Below are positions 26,742-36,484 of a stretch of 63,747 bases of DNA, piece after piece. Position 1 is the stretch's first letter, and every line of letters begins with the position of its first letter. The translations under genes and the position numbers were made by a program. The notes beneath the pieces are model-generated. The model was not told the DNA's origin and did not search any database. It saw nothing but the letters and a program-made list of their open reading frames with translations. Source of the stretch: Marinifilaceae bacterium (GTDB lineage: Bacteria > Bacteroidota > Bacteroidia > Bacteroidales > Marinifilaceae); assembly GCA_025210485.1 (NCBI GenBank), contig JAOARN010000096.1, positions 1-63,747 on the forward strand. Reading direction: 5' to 3'.

Positions 26742-27938
26742 ATGAAAATTAAAAAATCAAGAACAATAGGTATATTGGTAATATTAACAATATTGATGCT
26801 TATTTGGGGGATTAATTTTTTAAAGGGGCATAATATTTTTTACAGTCACAATTATTTTTACGTAAAATATAATAATATCAGCGGTTTAAAAACTTCTGAT
26901 CCTGTAAATATCAACGGATACAAAATTGGACAAGTTAGTGATATAAATCTGAAAAACTTAAGTTCAAATTTCATTATCAAAATCGATATTTCGGCTGATT
27001 ACAAGATACCTGTAGGAAGTAAATTGAATCTTACTGATTCTGACCTAATGGGTTCAAAAGAAATACAAATTCTTAGCTCCAAATCAAACCAATACCATTC
27101 TGTAGGCGATACTATTGATGGTAAAATCACGGGAGGAATGATTAAACAGTTTACGAGCCAGATAGAACCTATTCAGAAAAAAGCTGAAAACATGCTAAGT
27201 AATCTTGACAGCAGCTTAATAGCTGTCAATAAAATACTGAATGCCGAAACGGTAGCAAATCTCAATAGTATTATTAAACATATGAATAATACAGCTGCCA
27301 GCATGGATAGAATTGTAGGTCAAAAATCTAATGAACTAAAACAAATAGTAGATAATAGCGCCGATATTTCAAATCAATTGAATCAAAATATGAATAATAT
27401 AAATGATATTATTCGAAATATAAAGATGATTACCGATAGTTTAAGTAATGCAGGAATTAGTAAAATGGCCAAAAGAACTGATAGCTTGCTCACAGCTAGC
27501 AATAAAATATTTGACAAAATCAACAATGGGGAAAATAATATAAATAGCTTATTGACAGACAACAAACTATATACTAATCTAGAAAACGCGACCAATAATT
27601 TAAACAATATACTTTTAGATTTCCAAAACAATCCTAAGCGTTATTTCCACATGTCTCTAATCGACAAGGGTAAAATCTATATAAAAGATTATAATAGTGT
27701 TTATACCGATGCCGAGTTTGCTGTATGTATTAAGCAATCAAAAAACAAACTTGATATTAGCAAGGATTTTCCAAATGAAAAAGACATCAAGGAATCTTAC
27801 CAAAATGGCATTTATTATTACACAAAATACAGTGAAAAAAACATAGAAAAATTAAGCAAAGCATACCGAAAATTAAAAGACAAATATCCGGATGCCGAAA
27901 TAATTAATTTAAAAACATACGAGAAGGTTTACGAATAA
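26742..27938 (+). CDS. MlaD/MCE family protein with a C-terminal SPOR-like domain
   Basis: A 398-aa periplasmic protein anchored by one N-terminal helix (residues 9-28). The MCE domain follows at about 38-125, with YNNISGLKTSDPVNINGYKIGQVSDI as its signature; MCE proteins form rings that carry lipids between inner and outer membrane. A long helical region (about 140-300, coiled coil with repeated Asn-Asn/Asn-Ile) should form the needle or barrel extension. The last 85 residues (DAEFAVCIKQSKNKLDISKDF...GIYYYTKYSEKNIEKLSKAYRKLKDKYPDAEIINL) look like a SPOR peptidoglycan-binding domain. In many Bacteroidota mlaD follows an amidase gene; no amidase is present here. Confidence 0.75.
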   Translation: MKIKKSRTIGILVILTILMLIWGINFLKGHNIFYSHNYFYVKYNNISGLKTSDPVNINGYKIGQVSDINLKNLSSNFIIKIDISADYKIPVGSKLNLTDSDLMGSKEIQILSSKSNQYHSVGDTIDGKITGGMIKQFTSQIEPIQKKAENMLSNLDSSLIAVNKILNAETVANLNSIIKHMNNTAASMDRIVGQKSNELKQIVDNSADISNQLNQNMNNINDIIRNIKMITDSLSNAGISKMAKRTDSLLTASNKIFDKINNGENNINSLLTDNKLYTNLENATNNLNNILLDFQNNPKRYFHMSLIDKGKIYIKDYNSVYTDAEFAVCIKQSKNKLDISKDFPNEKDIKESYQNGIYYYTKYSEKNIEKLSKAYRKLKDKYPDAEIINLKTYEKVYE

Positions 27939-28036
27939 TTTTATGTTATATTTAAAACAGATTACAAACAAGATAACAATAAAATAAACAAAATCAGATA
28001 TCAATGATTATGTAATGTTTTTTGAAAATATATTAA

Positions 28037-28076
28037 AAAATCTGAGTACTATCTTTTTTACTCAGATTTTTTTTTA
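28037..28076 (+). terminator. terminator of the MlaD-family gene
   Basis: A perfect 12-bp stem (28037-28048 with 28059-28070) followed by a T-run. The rest of the gap up to 28354 probably carries the arcA promoter; ttcttttgcataat just after the T-run is a possible -7 region. Confidence 0.8.
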
Positions 28077-28354
28077 TTCTTTTGCATAATATTTAAGTGA
28101 TACTGTGATTTAAATACTTAGAGAAAATAGAGCGCATGAGTTTATATTTCAACAACATAAAACCAAGTATCAAGGATTGCTTGCATTCCCTTGACAAAGA
28201 CTTTTAAAATGGAAATATAAGAGCTTGCTTTTATTATCATAAACTCACAAGTAATCTTTCAGTAAAACACTAAACAAAAAAACATTAAAAATATATAACA
28301 CAACATAACACTCTATCTAAACTTGATATAGAGTAAGGCATAATATATTGAAAT

Positions 28355-29644
28355 ATGAGTAAAATAGTTGAAGTAAATGTAAATTCTGAAATAGGAGAAT
28401 TAGAAGGTGTAATTCTTCATACTCCTGGTTCTGAGGTTGCAAATATGACTCCTGAGAATGCCGAAAGAGCATTATATAGTGATATCCTAAATCTTGATAT
28501 TGCAAGAACTGAATATAAGCAGCTTAGCGGAGTTTTGGGTGAAATATGTAATACATATCAAGTAAAAGACTTATTAGAAAAAGTTTTAAGCAATCCTGAA
28601 TACAAGGAGAAAGTTATAGACAGAGTAAGTAAGATGGAACCTGAGATAAACAAGAAAGGTAACACTTACAGGTTAAAGGATTTTTTATTAGATCAACCTG
28701 CCGAAGATCTTGCACGCCTATTAATTGAGGGTGTACCTATTCATAGAGATAGTCTCACCTCATTCTTGAACGATGAGAGATATTCTTTACGCCCATTACA
28801 TAACTTTTTCTTTACACGCGATGCTTCAATGTCAGTTCGCAATAGTGTATTGATTGGTAAAATGGCAAATGCGGTTCGTGATCGTGAGTCTTTAATCATG
28901 CAAAGTATTTTTGATTTCACACCAGAATTCAAAGCAAATACAGTGAATGTAATCGACACTCCTGATTTCGATCCAAATGCAAAAATCGAAGGTGGAGATG
29001 TACTTATCGCACGCGATGACATTTTAGTGATTGGTAATGGAACAAGAACCTCAACTCAAGGTATTGATTTCATTCTAGCACAACTGCTTACTCAAAAAGA
29101 AGACAGAAAGCGTCACATTCTTGTACAAGAACTTCCTAGTCATCCTGAATCATTCATTCATCTGGACATGGTGTTCACTCTATTGGATCGTGATAAATGT
29201 ATGGTTTATGAGCCACTAATCCTAAAACCAAACAAATATCAAACTGTTCGAATCACCATCGAAAATGGTAAGGTTTTAGAAATTAGAAATGAAAACAATC
29301 TTCTTGATGCACTTAAAAAATTAGGCATGGATCTTAAGCCTATCAATTGTGGAGGAAGTCAAGACCCATGGAATATGGAAAGAGAACAATGGCACAGTGG
29401 AGCTAACTTTTTCTGTGTTGGTCCTGGCAAGGTTGTAGGTTATGGTAGAAATGTACACACTGTAGAGGAAATGAATAAAAATGGGTTTGAAATCATCAGA
29501 GCCAATGATGTTATTCGTCATAAGAAAGAACTTAAGGATTACGACAAGTATTTAATTACTATCGATGGTTCAGAGCTACCTCGTGGAGGAGGCGGAGCAA
29601 GATGTATGACAATGCCTGTTCGCAGAAAAGATATAAATTGGTAA
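28355..29644 (+). CDS. arcA: arginine deiminase
   Basis: A 429-aa enzyme that hydrolyses arginine to citrulline and ammonia, first step of the fermentative arginine deiminase route and a defence against acid. All signature parts are present: NVNSEIGELEGVILHTPG near the start, NFFFTRDASM (around 149-158, substrate/active-site region), EGGDVLI (around 214), HLDMVFTLLDRD (catalytic His, around 270) and the nucleophilic Cys417 in GGGGARCMTMP at the C-terminus. Neither arcB nor arcC (ornithine carbamoyltransferase, carbamate kinase) nor an arginine/ornithine antiporter is adjacent, so the gene stands alone here. Confidence 0.92.
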   Translation: MSKIVEVNVNSEIGELEGVILHTPGSEVANMTPENAERALYSDILNLDIARTEYKQLSGVLGEICNTYQVKDLLEKVLSNPEYKEKVIDRVSKMEPEINKKGNTYRLKDFLLDQPAEDLARLLIEGVPIHRDSLTSFLNDERYSLRPLHNFFFTRDASMSVRNSVLIGKMANAVRDRESLIMQSIFDFTPEFKANTVNVIDTPDFDPNAKIEGGDVLIARDDILVIGNGTRTSTQGIDFILAQLLTQKEDRKRHILVQELPSHPESFIHLDMVFTLLDRDKCMVYEPLILKPNKYQTVRITIENGKVLEIRNENNLLDALKKLGMDLKPINCGGSQDPWNMEREQWHSGANFFCVGPGKVVGYGRNVHTVEEMNKNGFEIIRANDVIRHKKELKDYDKYLITIDGSELPRGGGGARCMTMPVRRKDINW

Positions 29645-29651
29645 TAAAATT

Positions 29652-29690
29652 AAAGGCAACTATTAATAAAAAGATAGTTGCCTTTTTTTT
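29652..29690 (+). terminator. terminator of arcA
   Basis: A 12-bp perfect stem (29652-29663 with 29674-29685) followed by a T-run, 8 bp after the stop codon. Confidence 0.9.
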
Positions 29691-29703
29691 ATTGCTATCC
29701 AAC

Positions 29704-29744
29704 CCAATGCGTTGCTTTGGACTCTGTTATAAATGCCTTTCAGA
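29704..29744. repeat. degenerate REP-like copy (inverted)
   Basis: The reverse complement of the 10.9/11.0-kb REP-like unit, with substitutions (ccaatgcgttgctttggact...tgcctttcagac). It shows that this repeat family is dispersed in the genome. The remaining 400 bp before the YceI gene hold no gene I can support. Confidence 0.65.
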
Positions 29745-30107
29745 CATAATTTTACACTTATAATATATAATTATGTTTTTTTACTCAATTTTTACTTTCA
29801 TTATGAATATTCTTTTCATAATATAACTTACATTTTTTCTTATACAGTTTAAGTATAATATATGCATAATTTTATGTAATCCACCTATTATTTAAACTGT
29901 CCCTTTTCTCTGAGTTATAATTTTCAACCAATAAAAGACATAATTTTTCAAGACCTGTTTTTATTTTATTAAACGCACCTATATCGTACTTGAACAAAAG
30001 CTCCAAATACTACATAATAAGACTAATAATCAACACAATAAAAATTCAAATTTATCAGCAATAACCCCCCCGTATAATTATATGTTTAAACTGGTTTATA
30101 AAACATA

Positions 30108-30143
30108 AAAAAAACGTCGAAACTAATTATTTTAGTTTCGACG
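30108..30143 (-). terminator. terminator of the YceI gene
   Basis: An 11-bp perfect stem (30115-30125 with 30133-30143) followed on the minus strand by eight T. Confidence 0.9.
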
Positions 30144-30168
30144 CCTAGTTATTCAATTTGTTATACAT

Positions 30169-30732
30169 TTATGCTTTTAGAACAAGTTCTATATTAAGAG
30201 TGAAAATATCACTTATCATTTTGTTCCCTAAATTTTCGAAAAACTTACCTGAACCATATCTAATATTAAACTTGGTTCTATCGATTTCGAGTAATGCTAT
30301 AAAACCGCTACTGGTTTTGACAGCATTAAATTCTATTCGCTCAGTTTTTCCTTTTATTGTTAGATCAGCCTGAATCACATATTTATTTTTCACCAACTCG
30401 GCACCTCTAATAACTAATTTGGCAGTACTATATTTTACTACTCCAAAAAAATCATCTGATTTTAAATGTCCGATTAACTTCTTATTATAAGCTGCATCTT
30501 TGATATCCGTACAAATCATGGAATTCATATCAATCACAAACTCTCCCGATTTTATTTGCTCATCCTTAATTTGAATTGCAGCAGATTTTAGATTTATTGT
30601 CCCCGAATGTTCTCCGGTAACCTTTTTACCAATCCACGATACTTTTGATTTATTGATATCAATTTGTTGAGCTCTTATTCCTATACTCGAAAAAAGGAGC
30701 ACAAATACTGATAATAAAAATAGTTTTTTCAT
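30169..30732 (-). CDS. YceI family periplasmic protein
   Basis: A 187-aa secreted protein: signal peptide of about 21 residues ending IRAQ, then the YceI lipocalin-like beta-barrel, which binds polyisoprenoid or other amphiphilic lipids. Family motifs: KSKVSWIGKKVTGEHSGTI (about 28-46), FVIDMNSMICTDI (about 64-77), GHLKSDDFFGVVKYSTAKL (around 86-105) and a final RTKFNIRYGSGKFFENLGNKMISDIFTLNIEL. The function in Bacteroidota is not settled. Monocistronic with a strong terminator. Confidence 0.9.
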   Translation of the reverse strand: MKKLFLLSVFVLLFSSIGIRAQQIDINKSKVSWIGKKVTGEHSGTINLKSAAIQIKDEQIKSGEFVIDMNSMICTDIKDAAYNKKLIGHLKSDDFFGVVKYSTAKLVIRGAELVKNKYVIQADLTIKGKTERIEFNAVKTSSGFIALLEIDRTKFNIRYGSGKFFENLGNKMISDIFTLNIELVLKA

Positions 30733-31035
30733 AATTTACAAATATTAAATTAGTAAAACATAGCCAACTATCATTTCTAAGATTAATAGATAGTCTTATC
30801 TAAATTTAAACTAAAAGATTAAGGCTATCACAATTTTTTTTCAATATATATTAAAAAACATAACTAATTATTAATATTTCTTATTCAAAAACTAACAAGG
30901 CAGCATGCTAAACTTAAATTATAAGCAAAGAATTTAAATCAGTTTTGAATAAGTAATATACTAACTAATCATAAATATTTATTTTAAAAATATATATTTG
31001 CATAAGCTAAATGTTTAATTAATATAAAACTTCAA
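30733..31035. other. divergent intergenic region
   Basis: About 300 bp between the YceI gene (minus) and the 688-aa gene (plus). Apart from the -7 box at 30993-31000 nothing stands out. Confidence 0.4.
30993..31000 (+). promoter_or_regulatory. -7 promoter box of the 688-aa gene
   Basis: TATATTTG, 36 nt before the ATG at 31036, matches the Bacteroidota -7 consensus exactly. Confidence 0.6.
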
Positions 31036-33102
31036 ATGAGAAAAATATTAAATCCGATCTTAATTGCATCCTCAGCGCTTCTATGCCTATCAGTTTTATT
31101 CTGTATATGGTTCAATTTAATACAAGAATCATGGGAGATCCGTTACCAATGGTTCAATTTTAGTTGTTTTATCATCTGTTTTAGTTTACTTTCTATTTGT
31201 AGTTTACTGTATACTACAAACAGCTATTTATACTACAGCAATAAATTTATACAAATTAGCCTTATAGTATTTCAGTCATTATTTCTGTTATTTATAATTT
31301 ATATGATTATTATTCATGGCATTGGTCCTATATCCATTATTTGCTCCTTGGTTGCTATAGCCCAATTATATTTATGTCTGTTTAAGGAAAATCAGAAATT
31401 AAATAAAATACTACTATGCTCTAATTCTGCTATTGTTTTTATAATATCAGTTTTTATGATGATATTAATCATATCAGAAAAAAAGAAAGATATTTGTTTT
31501 GAAGATCTACGTACTGTATTTGAAAATACGGAGAATGGTACGAGATTAATAATACAGAAAAATCTAAAGGGAACTAGAGCTAAATTAGTTAGTTATGACC
31601 TAGGTTTTATTCGCAAATCGGAAAATATAGATCTGGACTCTATCCCTAAAGGTAAATGGTTTGCCTATACAAAGACTGGGCGAAAATTTGCAACTATAGA
31701 TATTGATGAAAAAGGAAATAAGAAAATAATAGATGGAAATTCGGAAAATCAAATTATTGTAAAAACAAGAAAAGATATAGATGATAATCTTGATAGGGAA
31801 AATATCAGCTTCCTGTTTGATAGAAAAATATATATTAGTTCTCCTATTCTACTTGATAATTGTAAAAATATTAGTTTTGAGATTGTTCCCGATTTTCTAA
31901 AAAACAATAACACACAAGCAGGCTTATTTAAATCCTCGAAAGAATGTATTATAATAAAAAATTCGGAGAATATTAGAATTAATGGAATCTGTGTATCAGG
32001 CAAAGACAAGGAGGCTATAGTAAAAATAATTGATTCGAGAGATATTAACATACAAGAGATAAAACTTATCGGTTTTGGAAATAACGGGATTAATATTGAT
32101 AGTTTGTCCAAGGAAATCAGAATAAGCGATATTGAATTTGACAGAGAAATTAAACATGGGATTATTGCTTATTCGCACAATATTGATTTAAATAATATAC
32201 AAAAATATACAAGCAGTAGTGATTTAGGACATCGAGTGATTGTACTGAAAGATGTGAAATTTGATAAAAAATATCTGAGTCAAATGCTTGACAAAGCCTT
32301 AACTTATTATGGTAAAGAAGACGAAAAAGCAAACTCATTGAAATACAATAATGTATACTGCGATTTATTCAAGGGAAACATAAGTGACATGTTTGGTAGT
32401 TTGAGAATTGTAAATGCGGGGAATTATATTCTAAAAAATAATTACACAGCCGAAGAAACAGCAAAATATTCATATGCACAAAATATATTGGAATGGATAA
32501 GCGGAGAACCATTATTTCTGCCTGATGCTATTTCGAGCAATAGATTAGCCTACAGAGCTGGAAACAATGGAAGATTTAGTTTTGCTAATCCGGAACTTTT
32601 CGATTACTTGAGCAATAATTTTATCCCAAAAGCCAATACCAAGATTTCACAGTATAGTTATCAGCAAATTTACAATTCGGTATTTCGAAAAATAGCAAGG
32701 GATTACTACAGCATATACAAACAGTGGAAACAAAACGATTCTAAGACAAAACTTTTATCCAAATCCTCTAAGTATATTGAATTCAAAGACAAAGGAAATT
32801 ATGCAAATATGAATAATTTCTTATACTACACACATATTTCAAAAATTGGATTAAAAACTAGGGAAAGTTTCTACGATGATGAAATAGTAAAAGACAAAGG
32901 CGAATATTATCAGAATGCTAATATATCGGAGTGGGATACTTATATCGAACTTGACGACAACGAGCACTTAAATCTAAAAAACTACGCAAACATACTATCT
33001 TTTTGGTTGCGCAGAGATATTGATGGCTCTGCAAACAGTATTTTTAAATTTCTAAAAAATATTTTAAATACATATGATAAGTCCTGGATAGAGAAACAAT
33101 AA
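31036..33102 (+). CDS. membrane-anchored protein with parallel beta-helix-like region
   Basis: I do not recognise this 688-aa protein as a named family. Residues 1-150 contain about five hydrophobic helices. A long soluble part follows. From about residue 255 to 370 it shows short repeating (I/V)-x-(I/V)-x-(D/N)-(S/C/N) strands such as NCKNISFEIVPDF, NSENIRINGICVSG, DSRDINIQEIKLIGFGNNGINIDS and EIRISDIEF. This is the pattern of a right-handed parallel beta-helix, used by enzymes and adhesins that act on polysaccharide. The C-terminal 270 residues are helical and rich in Tyr/Asn/Lys. A cell-surface polymer role is inference. Single-gene unit. Confidence 0.55.
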   Translation: MRKILNPILIASSALLCLSVLFCIWFNLIQESWEIRYQWFNFSCFIICFSLLSICSLLYTTNSYLYYSNKFIQISLIVFQSLFLLFIIYMIIIHGIGPISIICSLVAIAQLYLCLFKENQKLNKILLCSNSAIVFIISVFMMILIISEKKKDICFEDLRTVFENTENGTRLIIQKNLKGTRAKLVSYDLGFIRKSENIDLDSIPKGKWFAYTKTGRKFATIDIDEKGNKKIIDGNSENQIIVKTRKDIDDNLDRENISFLFDRKIYISSPILLDNCKNISFEIVPDFLKNNNTQAGLFKSSKECIIIKNSENIRINGICVSGKDKEAIVKIIDSRDINIQEIKLIGFGNNGINIDSLSKEIRISDIEFDREIKHGIIAYSHNIDLNNIQKYTSSSDLGHRVIVLKDVKFDKKYLSQMLDKALTYYGKEDEKANSLKYNNVYCDLFKGNISDMFGSLRIVNAGNYILKNNYTAEETAKYSYAQNILEWISGEPLFLPDAISSNRLAYRAGNNGRFSFANPELFDYLSNNFIPKANTKISQYSYQQIYNSVFRKIARDYYSIYKQWKQNDSKTKLLSKSSKYIEFKDKGNYANMNNFLYYTHISKIGLKTRESFYDDEIVKDKGEYYQNANISEWDTYIELDDNEHLNLKNYANILSFWLRRDIDGSANSIFKFLKNILNTYDKSWIEKQ

Positions 33103-33110
33103 AAATAGAA

Positions 33111-33146
33111 CAAAGCCCAGATTTTTGATCATAAATCTGGGCTTTG
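33111..33146. terminator. bidirectional hairpin terminator
   Basis: A perfect 14-bp stem (33111-33124 with 33133-33146) between the convergent 688-aa and 1099-aa genes. The T-tracts are poor on both sides. Confidence 0.6.
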
Positions 33147-33184
33147 AATAATTACTACAGCTGTGAATAGATAATAATTTAAAC

Positions 33185-36100
33185 CTATTCTGTCAATTTC
33201 TTTTTATCTATTTGGTGAATTTCTTCAAACCTATATTCTTGATCGCCAATAAAATACCTATTTATATATATTTTGTATTTTTCCTTAAAATTTTTCGCAT
33301 TTTTAATATTAAAAGCCAATATTTTATCTGCGTCAGAGTATACCATCCTTTTATCATCTCGATGGTTAATACTACTTAATAGATTATTAATTATCTTTAA
33401 TACTTCCTTGTCATCACCTTCACTAAAATCATATTCTTTTAATAAGAATTGTTCTATAATGAAAAATGCAATTAAGATCTCTTTTGCGAAATTATAATAT
33501 TGATTACCAGATTGATAACATCTAAGAAGTTCATCCTTTTTTAAGTTATATTCTGTTGATAAATTAGTCTCATAAGAATAGCTGGAAATACGATCAAAAT
33601 TGTATTTAATAGAAGTTCTAGTAGAAACAAAACACTTAGGAAGTATATTGTTTTGTTGCTTTAACTTTTGTGTTTGCTGGTGTTGTGCATTTTGATCAAC
33701 TTGTTGTTGCGGTGAAATTTCTGACTGCTGTTTTCCAAAACCTTGCTTATTTTGTATTTCGTAAAACAAAGACAGATAGCTATCGCTTGATCCTGAACCA
33801 CTTGGAACTTTTTGCTGTACATGTTGTTTCTCAGGTTGTTGAAATATAATTTGCGATTGTTGCATTTGCAAAACAACTGGGCTTTGATTTTGATTCAACT
33901 GCTGTGGTGTATTCATTATTTCATCAAACTTATTACGATTCATAAATAATTTAGCAGTGTTGTCACCTCCAACATAATAACAATCTCTAGAAATTTTATA
34001 TATTTCATTGAAACTATTCGAATATTTCTTATTAAATTCTAGTATACTTGTAGCTTCGCGAACCCCTAAATTACGAATTCCTCCATTTTCCCATCCATTC
34101 ATAACCTTTCTTACAACATCAATTTCCTCTTTCGTAAAAGTCTTAGTATTCAGCATTAACTCAATAATCATACGAGCAATCATGATATGTATTGAAAAAT
34201 CCTCAGAATTCCTATTCTCCCTATATTCCTGAATAATATCATCTACAGATTTATTATTATATAAATTTCCTAATGTACCATTATAATCAGTATATTTTTC
34301 GAAATTATATGCAATTGATGGCGCTAATTTAATCATAGCTAGTAAATTTCCTCTCTGATTATCTGTATGTTGTATTTGCGAAACAACTGGGTTGTGATTT
34401 TGATTCAACTGCTGTGGTGAAGATTGAGAATGATGAGAGCTTTGCTGAGCTATTTGCTGCTGGTTTAAATTAGAACCAAAATTCGGATTATTTTGTTTTA
34501 ACTGGTTAACTTTTTCAAAAAATCCAGGATTATTATTGTTCCCTCTTGGCGATAGTTTATGACTGCTATCATCACTATTATCATCCTTATTAAATTGGGA
34601 AATGTAATCATTCAAATAAGTCAAACTAGATAAATCACATATTTCTTCAATACTAAGATCGGTAAATTTTTTCATTTTATCTAAAATAGAATTCCATTGA
34701 TCACTTTCAGCAAAACTACAATTTCTCACCTTCAGATTGCCATTCAAAAATGCCAGAATCTGATCTAAATTAGCTCTTATGGATTCGCGGTTCTTTTTAA
34801 ATAATTCCATCCTTTCCTTTGCATAAGGTATATCTTTAAAATTCAAATTCAATTTACTTCTTAGCATCCTACAAACATCACGATTTGTTCTATCTTGATT
34901 AATTAAACCATCTAAAGTTTTTTTTAGATTCTCAACAAGAGTCCTGAAATCTTTTTCCAATTGAATAAGGCTATCATTATTAAAATCATTTTGAAATAAA
35001 ACATTCAAGTCTTTTTTTACATTCCGGAGATTATTAATAATATTCGTAAAATCATATTTCTCTAATTCATTTTTAATTTCTGTCAATATTTCGTCATATT
35101 TTTCCTTATGATTATTAATAAACATTTCTTGTAGCTTAATCTTTTTTAGTATATAATCAATTATAGCATCCTTGTTTTCAAGTAGTTTACCATATCTATC
35201 AGATATTTGAAAAAAAACACCTATGCCTGAATAAATATAAAACATCATAGCAAAAGACAATTCTGACAAAAAATCTCTTTCCTGGAAAGTCACATTTTGA
35301 TAAGATCTTGTTTGTTTTTTTCTAAGATCATTATCGTCTTTTTCTGAATCTCCACCTTGAAATTTTTCTTTTTCATCAGTAAAATCGCTAAGCTTTTTTG
35401 GTTCTTTTGACACGCCTTGCTGTTCATACTTAATATCTTCTCCATAAATATTTTTTTGGGGCTTAGTCCGTTTTAAATAACTTTCTTTTATACCTCTAAA
35501 TTGAGCTGCAATATTTTTCTCATCTAATTGTAAAATTTTACTATCGGATTTAAAATCTGGTAACAATTTAGGCTTCTTGTTAAAAATTTCGCCACCACCA
35601 AAAGAAGAATCGTCCCCTTTAGAGCCAGATAGATTTTGTTGGTTTTGTTCACCTCCTTGATTATTTGCTAGACATTTTCTTCGAGGTATTTCTATTTGTA
35701 TCTGTTTAAAATTTATTATCTTGAAATTTTGTTTGTTATTATCCCTCTTAAATTGATTACTTTCTGGTACTTCATACTCACTATGGTTTTCTATACTACC
35801 ATCCCCTTTCTGTTTGATATTCAGAATTTCTTTTTCAAATAACCCATCTAAATATTTTTTATTTAATGAATATGTAGAATCTCCCCAAAAGCAAGCTGGT
35901 TTTTCAATAAATATTTTCTTAATTACATTTTTACATACTGCAAAATCTATATGGTGGCTAATATCATCAAATAAAATAAACTTAATATTAATTTTTTTCC
36001 CGTTTACATCTTTTATAAATAATATATTATTTGCTTTATATTTAAGTAACACTTTATTTATCAAAACTCCCAAAAAATAAAGAATAAATACATCCTTATT

Positions 36101-36484
36101 ATATTTTCCCTCTTTAAGAATAGATAGGGGATTTATTTTTATACTTGAGGAATAAATCTTTGCGAATAAATTTTTAAATTCTTTCATCAAAGCTATAAGT
36201 CTTTTATTATTTTTAATTTTATTCAAGCTATTTTCATCAGCTTGAAATACAATTTTACCTCCTTTAAACGAATTTACCTTCACTTTATTCCCATTGGCAT
36301 CTCTATAATCTTCCCAAAGCATGGATCCTAAAGATGCAAAACAATCGATAGGTTTTTGAGAGAACTTTGTAAAAATATCATTGAAAGCAATCTTTGACAA
36401 AATTTCCTCAGATGATTCTTTGTTGAGCAACCTATCGTTTTCATTAGGTTGGTAACATCCATTTTTATGTTGCTGACTTTCCAT
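33185..36484 (-). CDS. giant Gln/Asn-rich protein with a duplicated C-terminal domain
   Basis: A 1099-aa protein with no signal peptide and no family I know. Its start (MESQQHKNG) is like the ME-(K/Q) starts of the 4-8 kb cluster. Parts: an N-terminal globular region (1 to about 250), disordered Gly/Gln/Asn/Ser-rich linkers (about 270-400, 640-710, 860-940), a hydrophobic helix near 410-430 and coiled coil (about 430-620). Two copies of a roughly 135-aa helical domain lie at about 720-856 and 955-1090. The domain copies share the pattern S-I-x-YNF, then IA...IIE...L, then a D-x-(V/E)-(V/L)-x-x-(I/V)-x-N segment and IL-(E/A)-FN-x-K-x-(S/A)-x-x-F-x-E-x-YKI...Y-x-(V/I)-G. The Gln-rich linker DNA is also duplicated (33861-33909 and 34371-34419). 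Confidence 0.6.
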   Translation of the reverse strand: MESQQHKNGCYQPNENDRLLNKESSEEILSKIAFNDIFTKFSQKPIDCFASLGSMLWEDYRDANGNKVKVNSFKGGKIVFQADENSLNKIKNNKRLIALMKEFKNLFAKIYSSSIKINPLSILKEGKYNKDVFILYFLGVLINKVLLKYKANNILFIKDVNGKKINIKFILFDDISHHIDFAVCKNVIKKIFIEKPACFWGDSTYSLNKKYLDGLFEKEILNIKQKGDGSIENHSEYEVPESNQFKRDNNKQNFKIINFKQIQIEIPRRKCLANNQGGEQNQQNLSGSKGDDSSFGGGEIFNKKPKLLPDFKSDSKILQLDEKNIAAQFRGIKESYLKRTKPQKNIYGEDIKYEQQGVSKEPKKLSDFTDEKEKFQGGDSEKDDNDLRKKQTRSYQNVTFQERDFLSELSFAMMFYIYSGIGVFFQISDRYGKLLENKDAIIDYILKKIKLQEMFINNHKEKYDEILTEIKNELEKYDFTNIINNLRNVKKDLNVLFQNDFNNDSLIQLEKDFRTLVENLKKTLDGLINQDRTNRDVCRMLRSKLNLNFKDIPYAKERMELFKKNRESIRANLDQILAFLNGNLKVRNCSFAESDQWNSILDKMKKFTDLSIEEICDLSSLTYLNDYISQFNKDDNSDDSSHKLSPRGNNNNPGFFEKVNQLKQNNPNFGSNLNQQQIAQQSSHHSQSSPQQLNQNHNPVVSQIQHTDNQRGNLLAMIKLAPSIAYNFEKYTDYNGTLGNLYNNKSVDDIIQEYRENRNSEDFSIHIMIARMIIELMLNTKTFTKEEIDVVRKVMNGWENGGIRNLGVREATSILEFNKKYSNSFNEIYKISRDCYYVGGDNTAKLFMNRNKFDEIMNTPQQLNQNQSPVVLQMQQSQIIFQQPEKQHVQQKVPSGSGSSDSYLSLFYEIQNKQGFGKQQSEISPQQQVDQNAQHQQTQKLKQQNNILPKCFVSTRTSIKYNFDRISSYSYETNLSTEYNLKKDELLRCYQSGNQYYNFAKEILIAFFIIEQFLLKEYDFSEGDDKEVLKIINNLLSSINHRDDKRMVYSDADKILAFNIKNAKNFKEKYKIYINRYFIGDQEYRFEEIHQIDKKKLTE
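33861..33909 (-). repeat. intragenic linker repeat, copy 1
   Basis: 49 bp that encode QQLNQNQSPVVLQMQQ inside the 1099-aa gene. They match 34371-34419 with only a few mismatches at a distance of 510 bp, which is 170 codons and so keeps the frame. Confidence 0.75.
34371..34419 (-). repeat. intragenic linker repeat, copy 2
   Basis: The second copy, which encodes QQLNQNHNPVVSQIQH. DNA identity here is higher than between the flanking domains, so the linker copies were exchanged or duplicated more recently. Confidence 0.75.

Noticed and set aside
33661..33876. 71-aa frame inside the 1099-aa gene
   Set aside because: Alternative frame of the Gln-rich coding sequence; the long frame is far better supported by its duplicated domains.
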